Positions 1-43,699 of a stretch of 64,000 nucleotides of DNA are shown here, piece after piece. The notes under the pieces were generated by a model, which searched no databases, had not been told where the DNA came from, and was given only the letters and a program-made list of their open reading frames with translations. Source of the DNA: Aspidapion aeneum (taxonomy: Eukaryota > Arthropoda > Insecta > Coleoptera > Brentidae); NCBI GenBank assembly GCA_963576565.1, contig OY755047.1:19661171-19725170 (forward strand), in the 5' to 3' direction. How positions within the stretch are numbered: position 1 is the stretch's first letter; every line of letters starts with the position of its first letter. A program made the position numbers and the translations under genes.

Positions 1-35
1 CTCCCTATTGGCTCGTATTATGGAAACGCTTCTAA

Positions 36-7733
<7,698 letters not shown>

Positions 7734-7779
7734 TATCGACTCTAGTATAGGTAAAAAATACACAAAAAATTGGTTTTCG

Positions 7780-7785
7780 AATAAA
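7780..7785 (+). terminator. Polyadenylation signal AATAAA for warts
   Basis: AATAAA lies 46 bases after the warts stop codon on the same strand. It would give a very short 3' UTR; transcript data were not available. Confidence 0.5.
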
Positions 7786-8150
7786 GAAATTTTCAGGTGA
7801 GTTTGAAGAAAGGAAAACAGTGCTTTTTAAGGGTTGGAACCCCATCTTGTTTGTTATTTTATGACGTCAGAGAAAATATAATCGATGATGACGTTGAGGG
7901 TTCGAAATTTCACCTTACAGTTTAGTCAGAAAATATCTCCTCTCCCACCCTTCTAAATTTAAAGGGCTGTTTACGGAGATGCTTATGACTTGTTGGAAAA
8001 TGCCTTAAAATTGAGAGACCCAAATTTGTACGGGTCAGTGTTAAAAAAAAAACAATAATAATTTTTATTATTAACGGGTCTATCACATTAAGTATTAACA
8101 TCTGTTGACATAGTATTCAGGTATTCGTAATTTTGAAGAAAAAAAGAATC
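7786..8150. other. Spacer downstream of warts
   Basis: AT-rich, no gene or shared repeat seen. Confidence 0.4.
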
Positions 8151-8154
8151 TATT

Positions 8155-8700
8155 TTTAATCTTCTTTTTGAACCGAACCGGCAAATTTCCATTTTAATTT
8201 TGCTACTTCTCCTCTGACCTCCCTTACTTTTGTTTTATTTCTTATTCATTCATGCCTTTTTCTATCTGGTTTATACACTTTCGTTTTGATGTACGGAGGA
8301 TATTTTTTAATATCTAGCTTAATTTACCGAACCTGTTTGGTTTTCTTTTTTAGTTTAATAATTTGTAATATATATTCCTTTAGCTGCTGTATCCAGTTCT
8401 TTCAGCATTTTTATCAGTTCTTCTTTCTTATCTGTTATAAAAGGCGATATTGTCAGCATATTTTAGGTGGTTTAAGTATTGTCCGGTATTGTCCGCTTAC
8501 TTTGATGCCTATTTCTTTCCAATCTAAGTTTTTAAAAACATCTAGGGCTTGGTTAAATAGTTTAGGGAATATTGTGTCACCCTGGCTGACACCTCTTCTT
8601 ATGCGGATTGGCTTGGTTCCTTCGTGGATTTTGATTGATGTTGTTGCTATATATATATTGGCTATTAAGGAGGCTAACCAAATGACAGATCAGCGTTAAA
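8155..8700 (-). mobile_element. Non-LTR retrotransposon fragment (RT domain)
   Basis: On the - strand 8697-8540 reads LIANIYIATTSIKIHEGTKP, then IRIRRGVSQGDTIFPKLFN, the RT region with the GVSQGD motif. Decayed YADD-like and tail segments follow in other frames down to about 8160. It is the same family as the fragments at 17315, 50840 and 60746. Internal gaps and frameshifts mark it as dead. Confidence 0.75.
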
Positions 8701-9567
8701 AAGAAAAAAGCAGAAAAAAAACATAAATGTGTATTTTTATCAGTCAAAGATTTGTAGCTCGTGCTGCAAACTTTTTGCCTTGGAATAAAAAGTGCCTTTG
8801 TTATCCCTTGGTATATAAAATACTATTTATGAAAACTCCTTTGGTTTCAAGATACAGGGTTTCAAAATCGTCATTTTTTTTCTTCATAAAAACATGAACT
8901 TAGTTATTTTAAAATTAAGAATACTTTACTATGCACAGCAAACGTTGATATTTAAACGATATTGATCCTTATAGATAGCTAGAATATAATAAATTTGTAA
9001 AATGTTATTAGTCTAAAAATTGAACATATCTATTTTATGTTTATTTTCTTTTGTAAATATTTAAAATATAGCAAAGAGAAGTGAGCACATGGATAGGTAT
9101 GGAGAATAAATACGTATAAGAAAAGAATGATGTAATATTGGAAAGAGTTTTGGTGACACTGCCTAAAAGGTGAATCTGAGAAATAAAAGAGAAATAACTG
9201 TTAAGAATAGGATACTAGAAAGTACGTTAACGTCTGATTTAGCGCTCTACATTTTGTTTAAAATTCAAATTAGAAAAGCATGCACCATCTTGAATTTTAC
9301 CAAAACCAAGATACAGCATATGTAGCACAAGGCTTAAACTGTTTGTCCATTTCCACAAATCACCAAAATTTAAGTTTAAATTGAATAATCTTAGAATTTA
9401 TAAAAATGTCAATTTTGAAAAAAAAATTACAAGACATAGAAAAGCAAGTTCACCAAATTTTGTAAAAAGCATCAAAAACAAAAAATAATAACGGGTTTCG
9501 GAATGTGTGTGTTACTGTGTTTTTTTGAGGTTACACTTTTGATTGTTTCTCTTAACCGCAGTGCATA
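8701..9567. other. AT-rich spacer
   Basis: No open frame of note and no repeat shared with the rest of the window was recognised. Confidence 0.4.
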
Positions 9568-9569
9568 TA

Positions 9570-10186
9570 CAGTGAAACCTCTCCTTGCGGACACTTCTAT
9601 TAAGCGGACACTCCCTTTAGGCGGACAAATTTGTTGGAACCAAGCTTTTGCCTATTTCTTTACATGTAAAATTCACTCCTATAACCAGACACTCTAAGAA
9701 CCGGGCGCGGACAATCTTTTTTGGTTAAAAAATTCTAAAACCTCCCTTAACCGGACGCGAACCTCTGCACGACATGGGCATAAATATTATGTAGTATGTT
9801 GGCAACAACGCACTCTGCAGCCGGGGAATTACCTCTTTCCGTTTTAATGCGGAGACTAAATACTTCTGTCGTATTTACAACATATTTCATTCGGCGGGAC
9901 TGCTGTGTTTTTTTTTTATTGTTTAGTTGGGTAGTAATAGATCACTTTGAAATGGTGCCTAATAAAAAACTTCTTAGTTTATGTGAAAAAATTTGTTAAT
10001 GTTTCGGAGAAGAAACATCTATCAGCACGAAAGATCTATGAAAAATTTAATATCGGAAAACTTAAGCAGCGGAAATTGTTAATAAATTATATCAAAATTT
10101 CGCAGTTCTCTCTCTTAAGCGGACACCTCCAATAAGCGGACAAAATCGACGAAACCGTGAGTGTCCGCTTATAGGGGGTTTCACTG
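9570..10186 (+). mobile_element. Internally deleted pogo/Tigger-type DNA transposon
   Basis: Begins CAGTGAAACCTCTCC and ends GGGGGTTTCACTG, flanked by TA on both sides (9568-9569, 10187-10188), the Tc1/mariner target duplication. Both ends carry several AAGCGGACA sub-terminal repeats, as in pogo/Tigger elements. Inside, two adjacent frames (9950-10060) give MVPNKKLLSLCEKIC, then SEKKHLSARKIYEKFNIGK, resembling the N-terminal helix-turn-helix of CENP-B/pogo transposases. The catalytic domain is absent, so it could only have moved with help from a full-length relative. Confidence 0.85.
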
Positions 10187-10409
10187 TATACTAAAAATCC
10201 CTGCTGAACGCGCAAACCAATCTTCTGGGTCCTCATTTTTTAATAGGTAAATTAACCAATCGTAATTCACCGGTAAAATTTTGAAAATTTTATTGCCTAC
10301 AAATAAATGTTGTTTAAAACGATTTATTATTTTTTGCGTCAATCGATGTACTTGAAAGAAAGATTTATGGCTTTTCCTGTGCCCTCTTACGACTAGAGGC
10401 GTATAAGGG

Positions 10410-10946
10410 CGAATTTTTCACGTCATTGGTGGTCCAGCTGATTTTTGTAAACCAAAGTTAGATATGATATGAATAACTAATATTTTTTGAACTTTTTGAA
10501 AACTAAGGCAATTTACCTACTGTTTTTTAGTATATTCTTGTAAAATAATATTTTTGAGACATACCGTAGTCGTTATTTTTTTTAGCCCACTTCATTTTTC
10601 TTTACAGAAAAATAAAATTTGAAGAAAATAATGTGTTTCGTTTCAGCTTCAAAAGTAATCCGCTAACCTACACCTTTGTTTACTTCCCAAGTCCTCGGTT
10701 TACCTTTGATACTAAACGATCACATTTAGTTTGATTTGTATTTTAAGTTTTGTGTAATCAAAAATAAAGCGGGCTAAAATAAAATAACGACAATACGTCT
10801 AAAAACTTATATTTTATAAGGATGTACTTAAAAACAGTACGAAAATTGCCCTAGTTTTCAAAAAATTCAAAAAATATTAGTTGTTCATATCATATCTAAC
10901 TTTTGTTTACAAAAATCAGCTGAACCACCAGTGACGTGAAAATTCG
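10410..10946. mobile_element. Foldback element, copy 2
   Basis: Inverted arms of roughly 200 bases (left CACGTCATTGGTGGTCCAGC, right GAACCACCAGTGACGTG) with the same unique centre as 6774-7414, but reverse complemented. Lacks the outer GATAGAATAGA extension of copy 1. Confidence 0.8.
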
Positions 10947-10951
10947 ACATA

Positions 10952-11600
10952 TACAGGGTGTCTCTAAAAGGTCTGTACAAATTCTTAGCACATATTCCTC
11001 AGGCCAAAATAAGTCGATTTAATGCAAATTACCTTAGTCCAAAACTGCTCCGTTTCTGAAATACAGGGTGGTGAATTTACAAATTAAAAATCGATTTTAT
11101 TAAAATTTATGAACATTTCTTAACGCATTACTTTAAAAATTGGTACTCGGGGGTTTTTTGGGATGCGAAACCTAAATATGGACACTTTTTCACTGTAGCC
11201 GTCAGAGGGCGCTTCACAATGCTCATCTTATGGTTTAAAATGACCATAACTTTTTTCTCAGTGTTTTTGTCAACTTTTTTTGTTGATAAAATAATTTCCT
11301 GAATTTTTTTAAGCAAAAAAGGTACTTTTGATAAAATCTGGTACGGTGAGCCCTTTCCGAGATATTTCCGTTTTTAGTGTTCGATGCCGCAACGGAATAT
11401 TGAAATTATTTTTGATCAAAAGATTTTGCTGCTGTCTTTAAGGATTAAATTTAGTCAGTAAATGAGTTATTAATTTTTTTTTGTCGTTTAGTCATTTTAG
11501 GTAGGTATCAGTCAATTTCTGGGAAAATAGTTTCACTTGGTTCAATTAAAAACACCCTGTATCTCTGAAACGGAGCAATTTCGGACTAAGGTAAGTCCTT
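10952..11600. mobile_element. TACAGGGTGTCTC MITE, copy 1 (right end truncated)
   Basis: Starts TACAGGGTGTCTCTAAAAGG and matches 48852-49500 nearly throughout, including TACAGGGTGGTGAATTTA and CACCCTGTATCTCTGAAACG. The last 70 bases of the full copy (inverted end) are missing here. The 62-codon - strand frame at 11128-11316 is conserved in copy 2, but frame conservation is expected between young copies and I do not call a gene. Confidence 0.75.
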
Positions 11601-11686
11601 GTTGCTCACATACAAAACGACAAAGAGGGTGAATGGATTAGCTAAGCCGTGTTACGGTGCATCCCTCGTTAAACTAGTATTTTTGG

Positions 11687-11763
11687 TTGTTATAACTAGA
11701 TACCCTGTATGTATGACATATTTTAAGAATATGTCATACATAGAGGGTCCCTAGTTATAACAA
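11687..11763. repeat. Near-perfect hairpin, 36-base arms, 5-base loop
   Basis: Left arm 11687-11722 and right arm 11728-11763 pair with few mismatches around the loop TTAAG. The inner part is ATGTATGACATATT opposite AATATGTCATACAT. Arms this close together suggest a very short foldback remnant or a regulatory/cruciform structure. Confidence 0.8.
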
Positions 11764-12109
11764 GTCAAAGTATTGCAGTTTTTCTCTTTTTTTTTTCGGA
11801 GACACATCAGAAACTAAAAGGTAAATAGGTCCATTATTTATATATGATTTAGTTAATTAATGTAAAAAAGTATGTGTTAAAAAATTGTTTTTAGTTTTAA
11901 ATTAACTTATTTTTGAATCTAAAAAATGCTGTGTTAGAATTATCTTGTTACATAATAGATATTATTATTATTATAATTATTTTGCTCATAAATATTTTAG
12001 CAGTTTTTTGCTTACAAGTAAATATTTATTTGTTACTATTTTACTGCAGTACTGTCTTTTATTTCAAACCAAGGGTGAAATTAAATAACAAAAAAATATA
12101 AAAAAAGTT

Positions 12110-12170
12110 TCCTGTCCGTCGGCCGGCCTTCGAACCAATTGGGCCACCGAAATCATGATCACAATTTTTT
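12110..12170 (-). repeat. Possible decayed tRNA-derived SINE head
   Basis: Reverse complement has TTTCGGTGGCCCAATTGG followed by TTCGAAGGCCGG, resembling tRNA A- and B-box regions with the middle lost. Compare the better preserved copy at 41711-41778. Weak call. Confidence 0.3.
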
Positions 12171-12189
12171 TTAATACTTCATATCACAG

Positions 12190-12500
12190 TGTAGGAACGT
12201 TAGTAATTAAAAAACCCAAAATTTTAATAAACCTTCCCTCCCTTATAAATGTAAAGTTATGTAAAAGTAACATTGCCCACTTCCAGAAACGCTAGAGAGC
12301 TAAACTTGGGAAGTCTGATAGAAACTACGATAAAACTATAGGTAAAAATTTAAAAAGACCAAAATTTTAATTTACTTCTCTCCCCTATAAATGTAAAGTT
12401 ATGTAAAAGTAACATTGCTTACTTCCAGAACGCTAGAAAGAAAGGCTAATAGGAACTATGATAAAACCATAGAAAAAAATTAAAAAATCTTAAAATTTTT
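12190..12500. repeat. Tandem repeat, two diverged units of about 140 bases
   Basis: CCCTTATAAATGTAAAGTTA and CCCCTATAAATGTAAAGTTA mark successive units, each followed by ATGTAAAAGTAACATTGC and a CCAGAA-CGCTAGA block. A third, shorter copy lies at 5500-5755. Confidence 0.65.
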
Positions 12501-12588
12501 AATAAGCCATTGCAAAAGTTTTGAACAAAATTTCTGCATATTTTACTACAACTTAAATATTATCCAAATCCTTTAAAAAAGGACTGAA

Positions 12589-12957
12589 ATCATAGCAAAA
12601 ACATTTTATGTAAAAAAAAGTACGCGAAAATGATATTCTGTAAAAAGAATTGAGATAAAAGTAAAGCCAAGTTCTCCAATACAAATTTTAAAATGATAGG
12701 TTCTTACTAGTTTGGAAATGTTTTTCTAAACTTGACAATAACGGCTGCAAATGACTTTTAGGTACAGTGCTAAATTGAACATAAAGAAGTTTGGCGTAAT
12801 AGCAAAGTTAAAAAAAAAAACATTTTCCAAATTAGTAAAACCTTTCATTTTGAAATTTGTCTTGGAGAACTTGGCTTTACTTTTTCTCAATTCTTTTTAC
12901 GGAATACCATTTTCGCGTACTTGGCTTTTTTTACATGAAAAGTTTTTGTTTTGATAA
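12589..12957. repeat. Long inverted repeat (arms about 140 bases)
   Basis: Left arm has GTACGCGAAAATG and AGTAAAGCCAAGTTCTCCA; right arm has TGGAGAACTTGGCTTTACT-like sequence (TTGGAGAACTTGGCTTTACT) and CATTTTCGCGTAC in inverted order. The 67-codon frame at 12751-12954 is a by-product of the right arm. Confidence 0.7.
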
Positions 12958-13057
12958 TATTATGTTTTTACCAAAATGCAAGGTTTTATAAGGTTTCTTG
13001 TGAATTCAACATTAGTACCGTGGGTACTATTAATGCAGAAAAAATGGGTCGAGTGAT

Positions 13058-13290
13058 ACCCATCGAATTACATACAAAGTATAGGGCCTGGATATATTTT
13101 GACAGTTCTTTTACACCAGAGCTGAGCAACTCTTTTTGACAGTTAGAAAATTTGTTACTTGCAGGCCCACTAAGCACAAAATCGTAAAACCCATCGAATT
13201 ACATACAAAGTATAGGGCCTGGATATATTTTGACAGTTCTTTTACACCAGAGCTGAGCAACTCTTTTTGTCAGTTTTTGTTACTTGCGGG
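13058..13290. repeat. Direct tandem duplication, 131-base period
   Basis: CCCATCGAATTACATACAAA through CAGAGCTGAGCAACTC occurs at 13059-13135 and again at 13190-13266 with no mismatch in about 80 bases. The spacer of the first unit contains CCCACTAAGCACAAAATCG, an end motif also seen at 49665. Confidence 0.85.
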
Positions 13291-13599
13291 GTTGGCACTA
13301 CTTATTCATTTTTGTCAAAATTTAAACTGGTCACTGTGTTTCGCATTGGTTGGTTCTGTTTTATTTTGAAGATGTTGTTTTACACAGTATGAATCTTTAG
13401 ACTGTGTTAAAACCACATTTTTAAAATAACAACGAGCCGCCAATGTCCCATAAAATTAAAAATGCCAAGACATCTTCGCTGGATTTTCAGTAACTTACAC
13501 TTAAAAGTATCAATTCAATTTTCCATGTACGGGATTTTTATGAACAAGTGTACCGTCCTTGTTAATTTATAAACGTCGGAAAATAAAAATAAACGATTT

Positions 13600-16110
13600 T
13601 TGATAAAACATATGGAGGGGGTGACGGACAAACGTGTTTGTGATTGATAGTCTATGGACAAATCAAGTTTCGTGTGCAAGTCGTGCCAACTTTCTGCTGA
13701 TAAGCTAACTTTGTTAAGGGCATCCCATATATCAGGTTTTGACTTGTTGTCATTCTGGTAAATGCGCTTTTTGAAAGATATGGCGGATTCAAAATGGCGG
13801 AAAGGCGTATCTTTAAAAAAATTGTAACTTTTTTATTTCTTATCCGATTTTAATAAAAAAAAGTTTAAAATACTTGCTTTGTAATGTACTTAAAAATGTA
13901 TTGGTCAGAAAATATGTATTTTTTTGTATTCGTCAAAAAAATTAAAAAATTTAAAAAAAAGGTCAATTTTTTTTAATTTTTTTTTTATTTATAAAACTAT
14001 TGGAGTTAGAAAAAAAAAGTTTATATAAAAAAAATAGCCATTTCGATTCTTTATTCAAATCTGGTTCAAATGTTCCAATGCGTTAATTAGTTTTTACGTT
14101 ATTTCCAAATAACTGGAAAAAAATAGAGGTCTTTAAAAATTATGCTTTTAATGAAACCCATAAGAACTTTTTGAATGTAGCTTAAATTTGTTTAACATAC
14201 CTAGCAGATCAGGTTTTGACTTATTGTCATTGAGATAATCGTTTTTTTTTAAATATGGCGGATTCAATATGGCGGAAAAGCATATTTAAAAACAAATTTT
14301 ATCTTTTTTATTTTTTATCCAATTTTAATACAACAAAGCTTAAATTACTTGATTTGACATGTATTGAAAAAATATTTTTTAAAAAATTTATTTTTTTTAA
14401 TATTCCAAAAAAAAAAATCGGGTGAAACAAGTGACAAAAATTATTTTATTTTTTAATTGACCCCCATATACGGACGTCGCTGAAGGGTTTGTCACTAATT
14501 ATACCCCACTGACTTACACATTGTTAAAAAGAAAATTTTATTTCCTACAATAAAGTAAAAAACACATTTTTGTCAATTGAGCTTTGTTTCTGAGAAAATT
14601 GGAAAAAACTTGTAACAGAATTAATTTGTTTGGTGATTTGTAAAAATTGATTTAAGTTGCACAGGCCTGTGAAGTTTTAATCTGAAGATAAATCTTAAAT
14701 TATTATACACGTCTAAAAGGAAATTTTAGCTTGGTTTTTAAGATAATCGAGTAAAACCTATGTGGTTTCTTTATTTTTCCTAATAAACGGACGCCGCTGG
14801 AGAGTTTGTCATTAGCCTGACCCCACTGACTAATACACTGTTAAACAGGAAATTTTATTTTCTAAAATAAACGGCGAAATAATTTTTTTTTCCAAAAAGC
14901 TTAATTTTTGAGGAAATTGGATAAAACTTAATAATTTTAGTGATTTTTCAAAATTGATTTTATTTACGGACGCCCTTAAATTGTTATAGATAAAACTACC
15001 ATTGCCCTATTATACATCATTTAAAAGGTAATTTTATTGTCTATAACAAAGTGTGTATTATATTTTTTGATATAGAGCTCGGTTTTTAAGAAAATTGGGT
15101 AAAACCTGTAATAAACATGTTTCTTTTTTAAATTTATTTACACTACCGCAATAAGCGAACGCCGCTGGAGAGTTTGTCATTCGAACACGACTATATAAGG
15201 AGGGGGGATAAAAAAATTGGACCAAAAACTTGCCCGGCAACATCCAAATCGTTAGTCTGTGACCTATTCTCAGCTAGGATCCATTGTCAAACTGCGGTCC
15301 TCATATTTTGCATTCTCAACTATCTCTAGCACCTGCACTATATTGTAAAAACTTTCGTCGATGGATATTCACTTTCAAAAATAACAATAACAACGTTATT
15401 TGATAATGTCCATCAAACAACGATAACAATAATAATAGAAATCACCTGTTTTACTTGACGCCTCAGCTGCGTAAAGCCGCGCGCCTCCTTATAGGCGTCC
15501 GCGTACGGTAATACACCTTTGGTAGTCGTTTTGGTGACAACAAATTGTTTTTTTATTGAAACAAATATAAAATATACATCTATATAAGGCTTGTATACCC
15601 CAAATTAAAGAAAAATGTTCATTCTAAAACTTTTATTTAAACTTTTTTTTAAAAATTTTGCTTTGGTGTTATTAAAAATGTAGGCTAAACTTTACTAGCT
15701 ATACAAAAAAAAGTAAAAATTCACTTATTTTATTTTTTCTAAAAAAACGAAGCAACATTTTGAAAAATATAATAGAAAGTTATTTTATTGCGGGTGTTTA
15801 CTGATTCATTTGCCATTTTTCGCAACCCTCTACCACTATTTTTAAGAAAGATACATCGTTTTAAAAAGTATCGTGCAGAAAAAAGTGGTGGGGGCCATAT
15901 CTTTAAAAAAACGCATTTACCAGAATGACAACAAGTCAAAACCTGATCTATGGAGTGCCCTTAACAAACTTGGTTTATCGGCAAAAAGTTGGACCGACTT
16001 GCACAAGAAACCCCCTTTTAGGCCGATTTGTCCATATACTATGATGTCACTCACATGCTGACACCTTAAATTTTTTTGCTGAAACGCTAATGAACTTGAC
16101 AAGAAATGAA
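13600..16110. mobile_element. Composite 2.5-kb inverted-repeat element
   Basis: The left segment 13652-13795 (CAGGTTTTGACTTGTTGTCA, TGGTAAATGCG, GATATGGC) returns inverted at 15895-16050 (TGACAACAAGTCAAAACCTG, CGCATTTACCA). A third, direct copy of the inner part lies at 14200-14290 (AGGTTTTGACTTATTGTCAT, ATATGGCGGATTCAATATGG). The centre holds the tandem repeat at 14460-15190. No transposase was recognised, so the class is unknown. It fills most of the space between the warts and Tsf1 3' ends. Confidence 0.6.
14460..15190. repeat. Degenerate tandem repeat marked by CGGACGCCGCTGG
   Basis: Units begin near 14469 (CGGACGTCGCTGA), 14788 (CGGACGCCGCTGG), 14966 (CGGACGCCC) and 15157 (CGAACGCCGCTGG). 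Each is followed by GTTTGTCAT-like and CCCCACTGACTAATACAC-like segments and a GAAAATTGG-AAAAC block. Spacings differ, so the units have suffered deletions. Confidence 0.6.
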
Positions 16111-16361
16111 TATAACCAAAAAATGAGGTTTTCACTGACTGATGGCTTTATCGCGTCTCTATTTCTTTAAAATATGTCATACATCCCTACAGGGTATCTA
16201 GTTAACTTTGAAATTTTCCTAGCACCCATGAATATCTTCCTTGGTTATGCAAAATTCTTGTGCCAAGTTTTATAATCTTGGAAAAAAATAAGGTGCAGTA
16301 CAAAAAACAACAACTTACAAATTTAATTAAAAAAAAAGTTTTAATTTTAAAATTATTTTAA

Positions 16362-41390
<25,029 letters not shown>

Positions 41391-41446
41391 TGTTGACCGG
41401 TCGACTGTTGTTCAAGGACTAACAATTTCTTCTTGTCTGACACATA

Positions 41447-41454
41447 CTTTTATA
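41447..41454 (-). promoter_or_regulatory. Candidate TATA box of Tsf1
   Basis: TATAAAAG on the - strand, 57-64 bases upstream of the Tsf1 ATG. A TTAGTC start-like site lies about 34 bases downstream (A at 41420). That would give a 5' UTR of about 30 bases. Inferred only from spacing. Confidence 0.55.
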
Positions 41455-41710
41455 GTAATTTGCATAAAGACAATTGAGCCAGAAGGCACAAGATACATTA
41501 CGTAGGTATAAGTATACAGGTTGTTTTTATCGTACGATTTCGTTAAATGCGACAAAAGCCTACGACGGCGACGACGCAGACCCGTGAATCCTCAGCTTTT
41601 GATGTATATAAAGTTAGCAGAACAACTTCGGAAAACTAAAAAATTTTATAATTAGCTGCTACTTAAACAACAAGTAAAATTAAAGAAAGAAGAATTATAA
41701 AAAAAATTCT

Positions 41711-41778
41711 CTTCGGCCGGGACTCGAACCCTGATCTCTTGCTCTGTACGCAAACGCTCTTTCATTATGCCACCAAAG
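41711..41778 (-). repeat. tRNA-like SINE head (or tRNA pseudogene)
   Basis: The - strand folds as a cloverleaf: acceptor CTTTGGT with GCCGAAG, A-box-like TGGCATAATGAAAGAGC, anticodon stem TTTGC/GCAAG with 7-base loop GTACAGA (anticodon ACA), and a T-arm with B box GGTTCGAGTCCCGG. An ACA anticodon is unusual for a real tRNA, so I favour a tRNA-derived SINE. A 15-base inverted pair GAAAGAAGAATTATA / TATAATTCTTCTTTC (about 41686 and 41898) brackets it. Confidence 0.6.
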
Positions 41779-41919
41779 ATCATACATACATTTTCGGAAA
41801 ACTTCTACCTATGCATGTGTGTGGTATCTCAATACAAGAATGAGAAATTGTCAGGGTATTAACTCGACCAAGCCAATCAACTGATTTCTATAATTCTTCT
41901 TTCCCACTGTCAACGTCTG

Positions 41920-42295
41920 AAAACATGAGAACTTAATTGAAAAACAAAACAAATTGTTGCTCTCTTAGTAAAAGGTAGTTTAACTTTATATAAAATATAA
42001 AATAAAAAAGCAGATCGCCGAGCAACACCGGACGTCCCAGAGGCGTACTTTAAGGTCCCCCATACCTTAGAGGTACGTTTTTAAAACGTTCAAAATGAAA
42101 CGTATAAAAAACCTCGACTTTGGACGTTTTTAAAACACACTTTTTACGAAATAAAATTTCGGACTTCCATTGTCTTTATTTATTTTAAACACGACGGTTC
42201 GGTTAGTAAGTATCTCTAACCGTTTTCAAGTGTAAACTAAACAATCCAGTCTAGAGGCTACTACTACTCGGTGTGCAGTCAGGTGTGAAGGCTCG
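41920..42295. other. Spacer without recognised gene
   Basis: Contains a G+C-richer patch near 42010-42080; nothing recognised. Confidence 0.3.
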
Positions 42296-42299
42296 CTCG

Positions 42300-42730
42300 A
42301 TTTTTAAAATACTAAGACGCTTGTTTTCCTTAAGGAGTGGTTTCCATATGTTTGATATGTCCTCCTTGGTTGACTGAAAACTTATTTATTCTGCATTATG
42401 AACGCAGCTAGCTTCAATAAACTTTCGTTTTCGCAAAAGTGACTCCTTATGCAAAACTTTAGCTTCCTTCCATTGAATCCTGTGGCCATTTGACCATACA
42501 TGATCCGCTAAACCGGATTTTTCAATATTCCCAAATTGGGTACTTTTTAGATTTTCATTTAGTCTAACCTGAAGAGGACGCTTCGTTTCACCTACATATG
42601 ATTTATCAAACTCACACGGAATTTGTTAAATATGTTTCTTATTATTTGAGGGATTTTCTGGTTTTCTTTTAGTCACAAAGCTCCTTATTGTATTTCCCGA
42701 TATGTTGTTCCCCTTTGTAATCTCTCAGCG
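42300..42730 (-). mobile_element. Penelope-like element remnant (GIY-YIG endonuclease)
   Basis: On the - strand: KRKPENPSNNKKHI, stop, QIPCEFDKSYVGETKRPLQV, then RLNENLKSTQ, EKSGLADHVWSNGHRIQWKE, AKVLHKESLLRKRKFIEA. IPCEFDKSYVGETKRPL followed by RL.E is the GIY-YIG signature of Penelope-like retroelements, and the GLADH...W block follows it in that family. An in-frame stop and lack of an RT part make it a remnant. Confidence 0.8.
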
Positions 42731-43250
42731 AATTGCAACTTTTCATCTCGAGATCTAGGTTTTGAAATGCTCTATTAGATTCATTGATTCCACCCCATCT
42801 ACGCCACTGTTTGAGAGCGATCAGAATTAAGAACCCAAGCAAAACCCCATGAGAGATTATCAGAAAATAAATAAATGGATCTATTACGGCTCTGTCACCT
42901 TTCTAGCCCATTAGCACCCTCCAAGTAAACTCCATGTTATATCAGCCTTGAAAACAGTGTTTTGTAAATATCTTGAAAATGAAAGCTCCTACGAAGTTTT
43001 GAGCCATAACACAAATTATTGAGAAAAATGTGGTGTACATATTTTCTGTATACCGCATATTAATGCGATGTTCCGTTAAAAAGTTAGCATTTTATCAATT
43101 TTTAAACTGTCAAAAAACAATCGTTAACATTAATGGATTTTGACCAAATACTAATCAGCTCTTTACAATACACTATTTTACATGAAAATTTCATGAAAAT
43201 TGGTTCAGCGGTTTAAGAGTTATCATGTTACGGACAGGCATACACACATA
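42731..43250. repeat. Interspersed repeat related (inverted) to 53280-53480
   Basis: GGATTTTGACC, ATCAGCTCTTTACA and TAGCATTTTATCAATTTTTA-type segments at 43080-43175 match the reverse complement of 53290-53400. The MITE at 43251-43685 is inserted in it; host sequence resumes at 43686. Confidence 0.5.
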
Positions 43251-43685
43251 AGATAGTTTAAGTTGTGCTACGTATTTTTACGTAAAACTGCACGTTAATA
43301 GCTCTACGTTTTGTTCCAAATTTGAGTTTAAGTTGAATGTTTTTACGTTACTATAACCAGTCTACTAATAGCAGAGAATATGGAATTCGGCACTGTGTTT
43401 TTTTGATGTTACAATTTTGTTTTTTGTCTTTTCAACTACATTAGGAATATATTTGCAAAGAATCGTTTGTACTGGAAGCGGAAATTATCGTCTAGGCCTC
43501 ATTTTTCAATCTGTCAATCAACCAATTCTATTCTTTGGTAACGTTACGGTGCACGCAGACTGCCGTAAGCTAACGTAAATACGTAAGCTCCTAACGTGAC
43601 CTTGACGATGGTGTGACGAAGTGCGCTTGCGTAACTGTCAAATTTCATCCTTACGTAAAAATACGTAGCACAACTTAAACTATCT
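43251..43685. mobile_element. Short DNA element with perfect 35-bp terminal inverted repeats
   Basis: 43251-43285 (AGATAGTTTAAGTTGTGC onwards) and 43651-43685 are exact reverse complements. ATA flanks both sides, a possible 3-bp duplication. The interior (435 bp total) has no protein. Confidence 0.9.
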
Positions 43686-43699
43686 ATACACAGACAGAC

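Noticed and set aside
8286..8699. A + strand frame of 137 codons
   Set aside because: Antisense of a LINE RT remnant whose motifs are on the - strand.
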